Notes under the pieces: generated by a model
Told to the model about the DNA's origin: nothing
The model's database searches: none
Seen by the model: the letters and a program-made list of their open reading frames with translations, nothing else
Shown: in pieces, positions 1 through 7,834 of the stretch
How positions within the stretch are numbered: position 1 is the first letter of the stretch
Layout: every line of letters begins with the position of its first letter
Translations under genes and position numbers: made by a program
Source: JBFKOL01 sp041628815
GTDB taxonomy: Bacteria > Bacteroidota > Bacteroidia > Chitinophagales > Saprospiraceae
Direction: 5' to 3'
Assembly: GCA_041628815.1 (NCBI GenBank)
Contig: JBFKOL010000177.1
Span: forward strand, 1-8,421
Length of the DNA stretch: 8,421 bases

Positions 1-48
1 ATCCCGACCAACACCTTGTCAACTTAACAACACCAAACGTCACCATCG

Positions 49-2313
49 ATGAATACTAACCTTTTTCCTCTGCTGGTTTCATTTCTTTGCCTGGCTTCTC
101 TTGCTGGACAGCAAAAGGAGCCTCTCGACCTCAACCGCATCTTTCAATCCGGGGAATTCAGACAGGAAAGGTTACCACCACTGCAGTGGATGGATGACGG
201 CGCATCTTACCTCACGCTCGTAGCTGATGCAGAGACCGGTGGACATCACCTGATGAGATATGATGTCGAAAGCGGAGGCGAAACTCTTTTTGTTGATGCA
301 AAAGCATTGATCCCTGAAGGACAGGACGGACCCATCATCATAGAATCTTTTACCTTATCGGAGGACGAAACCAAGGTTTTGTTATTCACCGATTCGAGAC
401 GCGTATGGCGCAGCAATACAAAAGGCAATTACTGGGTCTATAATCGAACAACGACCCGTCTATCGAAACTTGGAAAAGACCTTCCTGAATCCTCGTTGAT
501 GTTTGCTAAGTTTTCTCCCGATAATCGTTACGTGGCCTACGTCTCAGGATTCAACCTTTTCAGGGAAAACTTCGCGACAGGTGAGACGGTCCAGCTCACG
601 CACGACGGTGATGGAGACATCATCAATGGCACATTTGATTGGGTGTACGAAGAGGAATTCGGATGTCGCGATGGATTCAGGTGGAGTCCTGACGGTAAAT
701 TCATCTCCTTCTGGCAGCTGGATGCCTCCCAAACCGGCACCTTTTATATGATCAACAATACAGATTCTATCTATTCGCTACCTATTCCACTGCAATACCC
801 AAAAGTCGGACAAGACCCTTCGTCCTGCAGGGTGGCACTGATCGAAGCCACAGGCAATATTCGATGGATAGAACTACCTGGTGATCCTAAAGCCAACTAT
901 ATTCCGCGAATGCAATGGATACGCAAGGATCTCCTGCTGATACAACAGATGAACAGGAAGCAGAATCGCTTGGTCTACTGGCATTACAACCCCGATCTTG
1001 ACGAGGTGAAAAAGGTCTATGAAGAAAAGGAGAAAACCTGGGTTGACATTGATTATCCCGATATTTCATCTGCAGGATGGGGCATGTACGATTTGCCTAT
1101 TATTGATGGCAGGAAAGTTACGAGAATGACAGAGGGAGATGGCTGGCGGCATACCTACCTCATCGACCTGGATGATGGTACCAAAAAGAGGTTGACGCAT
1201 GGGGCGTACGATGTAGCCAGTGGCTTTGGCAACGATGGAGAGTACTATTACTTTTCGGCCTCACCTTTCAACAGCACCCAGCGCTACCTCTACAGAGTTC
1301 CTCTGGATGGAAGCGGTGACACATTGCGCTTGACCCCTTCCGATTATCCAGGTGTGAACAGGTACAACCTTTCTCCTTCAGCCCAATACGCCATACATAC
1401 CCATTCCAATGCCGCCAATCCCAGGACCATCCATACCATCCGGGTAAAAGACCATAAAAAAATCCATACGCTGGTAGACAATAGCGAACTGAAGGATGCC
1501 TTGACAAAAGTGGAACTTCCAGAAATACGTTTCTTTGAAGTCACGACTGAAGATGGCATCACCATTGATGGAAGGATGATGTTGCCACCAGGATTTTCTC
1601 TTGATTCCAAGTACCCTGTACTCTTCCACGTCTATGGCGAACCCTGGGGACAGGTAGCCACCGATGACTGGACAGGGATGTGGTCAAAAATGCTGGCACA
1701 GCAGGGATACATCATTGTCGACATGGACAACCGGGGGACGCCGTGTCTTAAAGGGAGCGACTGGAGAAAGAGCATTTACAGGAAGATCGGTATTATCAAT
1801 TCGCGGGACCAGGCAATGGCTGCCAAAGAAGTCCTGAAATGGGATTTTATCGATGAAGACCGTGTAGCGGTTTGGGGTTGGAGCGGCGGTGGCTCCATGA
1901 CGCTCAATCTAATGTTCAGGTATCCGGACCAATACCACACCGGCATTTCCGTGGCACCCGTGGGCAACCAATTGTTATACGACAACATTTACCAGGAGAG
2001 ATATATGGGCTTGCCAGGCGAAAATCTAGAAGACTTTATAGAGGGTTCGCCGGTCACCTATGCCAGGAATCTCAATGGAAACCTTCTGATCATTCACGGT
2101 ACCGGTGATGACAATGTACACTACCAGAATACGGAAGTGGTTATCAATGAGCTCATCAAGTACAATAGAGATTTTGACATGATGGCCTACCCCAACCGTT
2201 CTCATGGCATATGGGAAGGTGAGAATACCACCCTGCACCTGTATTCCCTGATGACGCGTTACCTGCACGAACATGTTCCGCCGGGCCCAGCTACCCTCAA
2301 CGACAGACCATGA
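49..2313 (+). CDS. Secreted S9B dipeptidyl peptidase IV-like serine peptidase
   Basis: A 754-residue prolyl oligopeptidase-family enzyme predicted to release dipeptides, typically X-Pro or X-Ala, from peptide N-termini. The N-terminus is a signal peptide: a short polar start, a hydrophobic core at about residues 5-19, and a likely signal peptidase I site near SLAG-QQ. This supports the ATG at 49 and export to the periplasm or beyond. Residues from about 60 to 490 form the beta-propeller. It contains DWVYEEEF (197-204), whose glutamates match the DPP4 motif that binds the substrate amino terminus. The C-terminal alpha/beta hydrolase domain carries HVYGEPWG, with Tyr529 as probable oxyanion residue, the DNRGTP block, the nucleophile Ser612 in GWSGGGS, Asp687 in GTGDDNVH and His719 in RSHGI. 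Length and all key residues fit an intact DPP4 rather than a prolyl oligopeptidase. No Shine-Dalgarno site is obvious. It stands alone, 105 bp before the next gene, and its substrate is likely dietary or environmental peptides (inference). Confidence 0.95.
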   Translation: MNTNLFPLLVSFLCLASLAGQQKEPLDLNRIFQSGEFRQERLPPLQWMDDGASYLTLVADAETGGHHLMRYDVESGGETLFVDAKALIPEGQDGPIIIESFTLSEDETKVLLFTDSRRVWRSNTKGNYWVYNRTTTRLSKLGKDLPESSLMFAKFSPDNRYVAYVSGFNLFRENFATGETVQLTHDGDGDIINGTFDWVYEEEFGCRDGFRWSPDGKFISFWQLDASQTGTFYMINNTDSIYSLPIPLQYPKVGQDPSSCRVALIEATGNIRWIELPGDPKANYIPRMQWIRKDLLLIQQMNRKQNRLVYWHYNPDLDEVKKVYEEKEKTWVDIDYPDISSAGWGMYDLPIIDGRKVTRMTEGDGWRHTYLIDLDDGTKKRLTHGAYDVASGFGNDGEYYYFSASPFNSTQRYLYRVPLDGSGDTLRLTPSDYPGVNRYNLSPSAQYAIHTHSNAANPRTIHTIRVKDHKKIHTLVDNSELKDALTKVELPEIRFFEVTTEDGITIDGRMMLPPGFSLDSKYPVLFHVYGEPWGQVATDDWTGMWSKMLAQQGYIIVDMDNRGTPCLKGSDWRKSIYRKIGIINSRDQAMAAKEVLKWDFIDEDRVAVWGWSGGGSMTLNLMFRYPDQYHTGISVAPVGNQLLYDNIYQERYMGLPGENLEDFIEGSPVTYARNLNGNLLIIHGTGDDNVHYQNTEVVINELIKYNRDFDMMAYPNRSHGIWEGENTTLHLYSLMTRYLHEHVPPGPATLNDRP

Positions 2314-2418
2314 CCATGAAAGATGTCATTCGTCTTTTCCCTTTGTGCAGGGTTGGGACCAAAACCTGAAAAAGTGCTAACTTCCGGCTCTTTGCAAAAT
2401 TGATCAATCACGCTGAGT

Positions 2419-4107
2419 ATGACAGACCCTAGACTTTTCGAAGACCTGCATTCACTTATTGGCCTATTCTATCGATGGGAACAAGAGAAACCGGACGACA
2501 TTTTCCTCAGGCAGCCCTATGGCCAGGCATGGAAAGAGCTCACCTTTGCACAGGCCGGGCAGGAAGCCCGCCGTATGGCTTCTGCTCTCAGGAGCCTAGG
2601 TGTAAAAAAGGGCACACACATCGGTATCATTTCGAAAAACTGTTACCACTGGATCCTGGCGGACCTCGCCATAATGATGTGCGATGCCGTATCCGTCCCG
2701 TTTTATGCCAACCTCACGGCAGGACAATTGGAAGAGGTAATGATCAAGAGCGACACGCAGCTTCTCTTCGTAGGCAAACTTGACGAATGGGACAAGAAAA
2801 GGGATGGTGTGCCCAACGATGTCGCCATCGTACGGTTTCCCCACTATGAGGGCAATGCCCTGATCAATGACGGCTTTGACTGGGACACCTTGATTGCAGG
2901 TCACGAACCGATGACGGGTAATCCAGTACCTGATCTTGAAGACCTCTGGACCATACTCTTTACTTCGGGGACCACCGGGACTCCCAAAGGTGTTATGCAT
3001 ACCCATAAAAATGCGGCGCTCATCGCTCGAAATGAAATATTAAACAACGCCCTTGACACTTTCTCAGCGCCCCGGACGCGTTTGTTCTCTTTCCTGCCTC
3101 TCAACCATATAGCGGAAAGAACGGCCATCGAACTGGGGGCCCTGATGTCGGGCGGATCTATATCATTTGCCGAGAGCCTTGACACGTTTGCACACAACCT
3201 CCAGGATACGCAGCCTACCTTTTTCTTTGCGGTACCCAGGATCTGGACCAAATTCCAGCTGGGTGTTTTGTCAAAAATGTCGCAAAAGAAGTTGGACCGT
3301 CTCCTTTCCATCCCCATAGTCTCGGGGATGGTGAAAAGAAAGATCAGGAAAACACTCGGACTGAGCCAGGCACGGGCCCTGCTGACAGGGGCGTCCATTA
3401 CACCTGAAAGTCTCAAACAATGGTACCGAAAGCTCAGCTTGAACCTCCGCGAGGTCTACGGGATGACCGAAAACGGTGGTGGCTTTACACTGATGCCCAA
3501 GGACCAGCACAAACCCAATACCGTCGGTAGGCCTATGGCCAATTCGGAGGGTAAGATCGATCCGGATACCGGTGAAATTCTCATGAAAATGCCGTGGATG
3601 ATGAAGGGTTACTACAAGGATCCTGAATTGACCAGCCAGACCTTGCGTGACGGCTGGCTTCATACGGGTGATAAGGGAAAGATGGATGAAGAAGGGTTCA
3701 TTTCCATCGTCGGCCGGGTCAAAGATGCTTTCAAGACGAGCAAGGGTAAATTCATCGTCCCGACGACCATCGAAGACCACTTCAGCCACAACGATCACAT
3801 CGAACAAGTATGTGTGGCAGGACTTGGCATCCCTCAACCTGTCGCTCTCGTATGCCTGAGCGATATAGGGCTCAAGGAAGACCGCGAGAAAGTCACCCAG
3901 GAGCTGGAAAGCGAATTGAAACGCATCAACTCCCTGTTACACAATCATGAGCGGCTCTCAACAATCGTCATTGCACGCGAACCGTGGTCTGACGCCAATG
4001 AGTTGTTGACACCTACGCTTAAAATTCGCCGCGGCGCCATACACGACCGTTATGGACAATATCTCGAAAGATGGCATGAGGACAAAGCCGCCATCATTTG
4101 GGAGTGA
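2419..4107 (+). CDS. AMP-forming long-chain acyl-CoA synthetase
   Basis: A 562-residue member of the ANL adenylating superfamily. It activates a fatty acid with ATP to acyl-AMP and then transfers the acyl group to CoA. All hallmark motifs are present in order: the phosphate-binding loop TSGTTGTPKG (182-191), YGMTENGG (347-354, the A5 motif), GWLHTGDKG with ribose-binding Asp418, GRVKDAFKTSKGKF (432-445, hinge and A8 region), and the C-terminal catalytic-type Lys535 in LTPTLKIRR. The N-terminal region (FLRQPYGQAWKELTF and following) and the size fit long-chain fatty acid-CoA ligases rather than acetyl-CoA synthetases. Chain-length preference cannot be read from the sequence. It heads a same-strand run with thiolase, thioesterase and phosphatase-fold genes, which supports a role in fatty acid activation for degradation. 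The product appears cytoplasmic or membrane-associated, with no signal peptide. The ATG at 2419 gives the normal family N-terminus. Confidence 0.93.
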   Translation: MTDPRLFEDLHSLIGLFYRWEQEKPDDIFLRQPYGQAWKELTFAQAGQEARRMASALRSLGVKKGTHIGIISKNCYHWILADLAIMMCDAVSVPFYANLTAGQLEEVMIKSDTQLLFVGKLDEWDKKRDGVPNDVAIVRFPHYEGNALINDGFDWDTLIAGHEPMTGNPVPDLEDLWTILFTSGTTGTPKGVMHTHKNAALIARNEILNNALDTFSAPRTRLFSFLPLNHIAERTAIELGALMSGGSISFAESLDTFAHNLQDTQPTFFFAVPRIWTKFQLGVLSKMSQKKLDRLLSIPIVSGMVKRKIRKTLGLSQARALLTGASITPESLKQWYRKLSLNLREVYGMTENGGGFTLMPKDQHKPNTVGRPMANSEGKIDPDTGEILMKMPWMMKGYYKDPELTSQTLRDGWLHTGDKGKMDEEGFISIVGRVKDAFKTSKGKFIVPTTIEDHFSHNDHIEQVCVAGLGIPQPVALVCLSDIGLKEDREKVTQELESELKRINSLLHNHERLSTIVIAREPWSDANELLTPTLKIRRGAIHDRYGQYLERWHEDKAAIIWE

Positions 4108-4140
4108 TTCACCAATCATACGAGAAATAATAAATAACAC

Positions 4141-5322
4141 ATGAGAGAAGCAGTCATCGTTTCGACCGCAAGAACCCCGATAGGAAAAGCATACAGAGGC
4201 GCCTTCAACGACACCTATGCTCCTACCCTGGCGGGATGGGCCATTAGGGCCGCCACGGAAAAAGCAAAAATCGACCCTGTAGAAGTGGAAGACTGTATCA
4301 TGGGATGTGCCATGCAACAGGGAACACAAAGTCCCAATATAGGCCGCCTTGCCGCCCTTTCCAGCGGCTTACCTGTCACGGTGGCCGGGATGTCCATCGA
4401 CCGGCAATGCGCCTCAGGACTCATGGCAGTTGCCACCGCTGCCAAACAGATCATAATTGACCAACAGGAAATTGTGGTCGCGGGGGGACTGGAGTCCATA
4501 TCACTCGTTCAGAATGAGCATATGAACATGCACAAAATGATCGATCGCACCCTCGTCAAAATCCACAAGGACATGTACATGCCGATGCTGCAAACCGCTG
4601 AAGTGGTGGCACAACGGTACAAGATTCCACGCTCCAGGCAAGACGAATATGGTTATCAAAGCCAGATGCGGACGGCAGCCGCACAGGAAGCAGGATTGTT
4701 CCGCGAAGAGATCATCCAGGTCAGCACCACCAAGGTTGTAAAGGATAAGGTCACCGGCGAAGTAACCAGACAGGACATCACCCTGTCCTCCGATGAGGGA
4801 AACCGTCCCGACACTACGCTGGAAGGGCTGGCCGGGCTGCGTTTGGTCAACGAAGGAGGTACTATAACCGCCGGAAACGCAAGCCAGCTATCGGATGGCG
4901 CATCGGCCTGTGTCCTGATGAGCGCAGACAAAGCCACACGACTTGGCCTCAAACCATTGGGTGCTTATCGCGGTATGGCCGTTGCCGGCTGCGAACCGGA
5001 TGAGATGGGCATCGGACCTGTTTTTGCGGTGCCAAAGCTGCTTAAAAAACACGGATTGCGCATCAGCGATATTGGCCTATGGGAACTGAACGAAGCTTTC
5101 GCAGTACAGGTTATATACTGCAGGGACCGGCTGGGGATACCTGATGAATTGCTCAACGTGAACGGCGGTTCCATCTCTATCGGCCACCCCTATGGCATGA
5201 CGGGCTCGCGCTTGGTGGGCCACGCACTCCTTGAGGGAAAAAGACGGAATGCCAAATATGTCGTGGTTACCATGTGTGTCGGTGGAGGAATGGGCGCCGC
5301 CGGACTATTCGAGGTATTCTGA
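4141..5322 (+). CDS. Thiolase (acetyl-CoA C-acyltransferase)
   Basis: A 393-residue, full-length thiolase II/I-type enzyme. It catalyses CoA-dependent cleavage of 3-ketoacyl-CoA to acetyl-CoA plus a shortened acyl-CoA, or the reverse condensation. The opening REAVIVSTARTPIGKA is the classic thiolase N-terminus and fixes the start at 4141. Catalytic residues are visible: nucleophile Cys90 in DRQCASG, the NEAFA box (317-321), His349 in SIGHPYG and Cys379 in CVGGGMGA. The more usual GHPLGASGAR is GHPYGMTGSR here, a mild variation. It lies 33 bp after the acyl-CoA synthetase and 10 bp before the hotdog thioesterase, so co-transcription is likely. The neighbours favour a degradative role in fatty acid beta-oxidation over acetoacetyl-CoA synthesis, but sequence alone does not settle substrate length. 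The upstream leader is A/T-rich (AAATAATAAATAACAC) with no Shine-Dalgarno site. Confidence 0.95.
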   Translation: MREAVIVSTARTPIGKAYRGAFNDTYAPTLAGWAIRAATEKAKIDPVEVEDCIMGCAMQQGTQSPNIGRLAALSSGLPVTVAGMSIDRQCASGLMAVATAAKQIIIDQQEIVVAGGLESISLVQNEHMNMHKMIDRTLVKIHKDMYMPMLQTAEVVAQRYKIPRSRQDEYGYQSQMRTAAAQEAGLFREEIIQVSTTKVVKDKVTGEVTRQDITLSSDEGNRPDTTLEGLAGLRLVNEGGTITAGNASQLSDGASACVLMSADKATRLGLKPLGAYRGMAVAGCEPDEMGIGPVFAVPKLLKKHGLRISDIGLWELNEAFAVQVIYCRDRLGIPDELLNVNGGSISIGHPYGMTGSRLVGHALLEGKRRNAKYVVVTMCVGGGMGAAGLFEVF

Positions 5323-5332
5323 ACAACAAGGT

Positions 5333-5785
5333 ATGATGACATTAGAGGATGCTATAAAGTCACGATTGAAAGGCACCGGTATGCGGGACACCTTCAAGTT
5401 TCCTCCCAACATTAGCAAAATCGTGCAAGGCAGATTGATGGAGTTGCGCGAAGGTACATCGCTCACCATGCGCTACGAAGTCAAAAGCGACTACGACAAC
5501 CCGATCCATCGAACTTTCGGGGGTGTATATGCCCTTTTCTTTGATGCCACCTTTGGACCGTTTTCAACGATCATTACAGGCTCGATGACTACAAGTCTTG
5601 ATTTGAACATCACGTTTATCCGGTCGCTTTCGGTAGCCGACGAATACGTCGACATCGAAGCCCGTGTCGTAAGCTTGAGCAAGTCGTTCTTGGTTTTAAC
5701 CGGTCAAGCCTACAACAAGAATGGGGACGTAGTAGCCACGTGCCAGTCCCGTATGATGATTCTGGATCACACAAGGCATTCCTGA
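5333..5785 (+). CDS. Hotdog-fold thioesterase, PaaI-like
   Basis: A 150-residue protein of the hotdog superfamily, predicted to hydrolyse acyl-CoA thioesters to free acid and CoA. The reading frame stays open upstream into the thiolase gene, but the double ATG at 5333/5336 just after the thiolase stop, preceded by AACAAGG, is the natural start. An earlier ATG at 5231 would overlap the thiolase coding region by about 90 bp. The signature region is NPIHRTFGG (56-64) followed by the central-helix aspartate Asp71 in LFFDATFG. This matches the PaaI pattern of NP, a GG turn, and an Asp 7 residues later, except that the usual His of HGG is Phe62. Later strands include TTSLDLNITFIRSL, typical of the second half of the fold. 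Members act as dimers or tetramers in the cytoplasm. Placement after thiolase suggests CoA recycling or removal of dead-end acyl-CoAs. Family assignment is firm; substrate is unknown. Confidence 0.85.
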   Translation: MMTLEDAIKSRLKGTGMRDTFKFPPNISKIVQGRLMELREGTSLTMRYEVKSDYDNPIHRTFGGVYALFFDATFGPFSTIITGSMTTSLDLNITFIRSLSVADEYVDIEARVVSLSKSFLVLTGQAYNKNGDVVATCQSRMMILDHTRHS

Positions 5786-6477
5786 TGGCGAGATTGTTTT
5801 TCATACGTCACGGTCAGGCTTCTTTTATGAAATCCAACTATGATCAGTTGAGCACCCTGGGGTTCCGACAGGGCCGACTGCTCGGGGAATTCTGGAAACA
5901 CAAAGGGCTCGACGCGGACATGATTATCAGTGGAGACCTGCAACGTCAGATTCAAACGGCGGAAGCATTTGCTGAAGGGTTTCAATGGAATGGTACCGTC
6001 CTGAAAGACCCCGGCTTCAATGAGCACCATGGTCCCAGGATCGTTAGGCCATTCTATCCGGATGTCTTTGTCCTCGACCAGGAAATCGAAGAAGATCAGT
6101 TTGACTCGCTTAGAAGAAAATTTTACGGGACCTATTTCAAGCTCGCCATACCTTGGGTAAGAGGCGAACTGGATCCCGACAAAATTGGCCACATCGAACC
6201 CTGGCATGCCTTTCGGTCAAGGTTCAAGAACTCACTTTCCAAAATGCTGGGGAATGTCCCTAAAGGCGCCAACATCCTGGTCTTTACATCAGGTGGCCCG
6301 GTAGGCGCATCCATTGGTGAAGCCCTCGACCTGGACGACGAAAAGACGATTCAACTCGGTTGGCACGTAAAAAATACATCCATCACCGAATTCCTTTACG
6401 GAAATGGGCGAATGAGCCTGGTATCGTTTAACGAAATACCCCATCTCTCCGAAAACGGCTTGATCACTCTTGTATAA
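5785..6477 (+). CDS. Histidine phosphatase superfamily protein (phosphoglycerate mutase-like)
   Basis: A 230-residue protein with the branch-2H phosphatase core. RLFFIRHGQAS (3-13) has catalytic-type His9 flanked by Arg8 and Gly10; SGDLQRQIQTAE (49-60) holds the second phosphate-binding Arg54; Glu80 in FNEHHG is the likely acid. In the usual motif near the C-terminus a second catalytic histidine precedes GG, but here the sequence is FTSGGP with Ser169. That leaves its phosphatase activity open. The start is ATG at 5785: it overlaps the thioesterase stop by one base (TGATG), which suggests translational coupling, and places the RHG motif at the normal distance. An in-frame ATG at 5740 would add 15 residues unlike the family. 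From general knowledge, proteins of this kind often sit with acyl-CoA dehydrogenase and other beta-oxidation genes, as here, but their substrate is not established. No signal peptide, so cytoplasmic. Confidence 0.85.
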   Translation: MARLFFIRHGQASFMKSNYDQLSTLGFRQGRLLGEFWKHKGLDADMIISGDLQRQIQTAEAFAEGFQWNGTVLKDPGFNEHHGPRIVRPFYPDVFVLDQEIEEDQFDSLRRKFYGTYFKLAIPWVRGELDPDKIGHIEPWHAFRSRFKNSLSKMLGNVPKGANILVFTSGGPVGASIGEALDLDDEKTIQLGWHVKNTSITEFLYGNGRMSLVSFNEIPHLSENGLITLV

Positions 6478-6503
6478 GCACTCACCGAATATAGGGTATG
6501 TAA

Positions 6504-6511
6504 TATCTTTG
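6504..6511 (+). promoter_or_regulatory. Bacteroidota-type -7 promoter element
   Basis: TATCTTTG matches the TAnnTTTG consensus recognised by the primary sigma factor of Bacteroidota exactly. It sits 19 bp before the ATG at 6531, so transcription would begin only about 10-14 nt before the start codon. A matching -33 TTTG is not visible at the usual 19-23 bp spacing; the nearest upstream TTG (6470-6472) is too far away. The element would drive the hydroxylase gene independently of the upstream acyl-CoA cluster. Confidence 0.55.
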
Positions 6512-6530
6512 CCTTGTCAATCCCGATAGC

Positions 6531-7343
6531 ATGGAGTTCTTGACCAAAGATTACACGGTAATTGCCAACTTGCTTTACCTGTTCGCCGTACTTTCGGCGA
6601 TCATATTTATCAGGTATTTGATACTATCCGGGGCCTACCACCAACTGATTTACCGGTCGATATCAAAAAAGTGGCCATTTCGCATCATATCCCCCCGTTA
6701 TCCGAGGTCTCAGCAGAATCGCGAGATCATGTGGTCTGGAATTAGTTCAGTTCTGTTTGGTGCCATCGCGGTGCTGATGATTATGGCATGGCAAAAGGGT
6801 TATACTGCCATCTACATGGAGTGGAATGCCTATCCCTTATGGTACATCCCTGTAAGTGTTTTCCTCGCCTTGGCCATCCATGAGACCTATTATTACTGGG
6901 TCCACCGTTGGCTCCATCACCCACTCCTCTTCCGCCACATTCACAAGGTCCATCATAACAGCATTTCCACTTCTGTGTGGACATCGTTCTCATTTCACCC
7001 CGTTGAATCCATACTCCAGGCCATCATCATTCCTGCCATCGCGCTGGTGATCCCGTTGCACCTTTCTGTCTTCGTATTTCTGCTCCTGTTCATGACCATA
7101 ACAGCCATCATCAATCATGCCGGTGTAGAGATCTATCCAGCTTCATGGCGCAAAAACCCACTCATGAAATGGTTGATAGGCTCTACACACCACGACATTC
7201 ACCATCGCAGGTTTACCAAGAACTTCGGACTGTATTTTACGTGTTGGGATCAATGGATGGACACGGAATCCGACGAGTACGCAGAGCGTTTTATGCGCGC
7301 CACCACCCTTGAAAAAAACGAATTGCCTCATGCGACCCGTTAA
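6531..7343 (+). CDS. Membrane fatty acid hydroxylase / sterol desaturase family protein
   Basis: A 270-residue integral membrane oxygenase of the FA_hydroxylase superfamily, which uses a di-iron centre and O2 to hydroxylate or desaturate lipids. The three histidine clusters are complete: HETYYYWVHRWLHH (117-130), HKVHH (138-142) and HHDIHH (220-225), with further conserved-type His156 and His196. The closing NFGLYFTCWDQWMDT (231-245) corresponds to the family's NxG...WD...GT block. Hydrophobic segments at about 10-32, 70-86, 104-118 and 160-194 would anchor it in the inner membrane with the histidines facing the cytoplasm. The substrate could be a fatty acyl chain, a carotenoid, a hopanoid or sterol-like lipid, or an ornithine lipid; the sequence does not decide. 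A TATCTTTG promoter element lies 19 bp upstream. Its stop overlaps the stop of the opposite-strand gene. Confidence 0.9.
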   Translation: MEFLTKDYTVIANLLYLFAVLSAIIFIRYLILSGAYHQLIYRSISKKWPFRIISPRYPRSQQNREIMWSGISSVLFGAIAVLMIMAWQKGYTAIYMEWNAYPLWYIPVSVFLALAIHETYYYWVHRWLHHPLLFRHIHKVHHNSISTSVWTSFSFHPVESILQAIIIPAIALVIPLHLSVFVFLLLFMTITAIINHAGVEIYPASWRKNPLMKWLIGSTHHDIHHRRFTKNFGLYFTCWDQWMDTESDEYAERFMRATTLEKNELPHATR

Positions 7344-7834
7344 GTCCAATCTACTTCCAGGTGTAAGGTGCCTTCATAGGGAAGTTGTAACCACCTTGCT
7401 GATAGCTCCGTATGCAGCTCGCGGATTTTTTCGAGATTTACCTCGTTCAGAAAGTCAGGAAATTCAATGCCTCTGTCTTCAAGGGTCCTGGCCAATACCC
7501 TAAGAAAATCCTGCCCGACATGACTATTCCATCTATCGGTCTGTAAGAGATTGACAATGTACTCAGTCACTTGCGCTTCATACGGGAGATTGCGTGAACT
7601 CAGGATCCCGGGCTTATCACTTTGAGGTAGTTCATAGTCTCCTATATCAATGCCATTCTCCAACAATCCCAGGAAAGCGCGTTTCAGGCCCAGCACAGAC
7701 TCCACAGCGTAGTGCGCCAGGTCGTGATCCTCCGTTCCCCGGTGTAATTTCCGCCATGTCACGGAACCGTCAGACCTGGTGTACCTTATAACGGAAGGTT
7801 TCTCTTTTTTCTTTATAATTTGTAGGATGCCCAT
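7340..7834 (-). CDS. Conserved-looking hypothetical protein with His/Asp/Glu motif
   Basis: A 164-residue protein on the minus strand that I do not recognise as a named family. It looks real for several reasons. It covers almost the whole interval between its neighbours, its composition is balanced and soluble, and AAAGG lies about 8 nt before the ATG at 7834. The frame continues upstream to 8041, but that extension runs antisense through the dodecin gene, so MGILQIIKKKEK is taken as the start. After a basic beta-like start (SVIRYTRSDGSVTW) comes a striking motif, LHRGTEDHDLAHYAVES (30-46), with His31, Glu35, Asp36, His37, Asp38 and His41 that could bind a metal or act catalytically (inference). 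The rest is mainly helical: GLKRAFLGLLENGIDIGDYELP, then TEYIVNLLQTDRW and a C-terminal helix-rich tail ending in a beta-like HLEVDWT. No signal peptide or membrane segment. It is divergent from the dodecin gene with a 52-bp gap. Confidence 0.75.
   Translation of the reverse strand: MGILQIIKKKEKPSVIRYTRSDGSVTWRKLHRGTEDHDLAHYAVESVLGLKRAFLGLLENGIDIGDYELPQSDKPGILSSRNLPYEAQVTEYIVNLLQTDRWNSHVGQDFLRVLARTLEDRGIEFPDFLNEVNLEKIRELHTELSARWLQLPYEGTLHLEVDWT

Noticed and set aside
2354..2363. Small palindrome TTGGGACCAA as a terminator or operator
   Set aside because: Only a four-base-pair stem with a two-base loop and no T-tract follows; expected by chance.
2353..2385. Possible promoter before the acyl-CoA synthetase: TTG at 2353 and TAACTTCC at 2378
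   Set aside because: Spacing of 22 bp is acceptable, but the -7 element matches only TAnnTT, which is too weak to call. The rest of the 2314-2418 gap shows no strong hairpin or other signal.
2901..3837. Long open frames on the minus strand opposite the acyl-CoA synthetase
   Set aside because: These are antisense shadows of a gene with all its family motifs intact; their translations show no recognisable domain.
7814..7822. TATAATTTG as a -7 element for the dodecin gene
   Set aside because: The spacing between TA and TTTG is one or three bases instead of two, there is no clear -33 partner, and the site is inside the divergent coding region.
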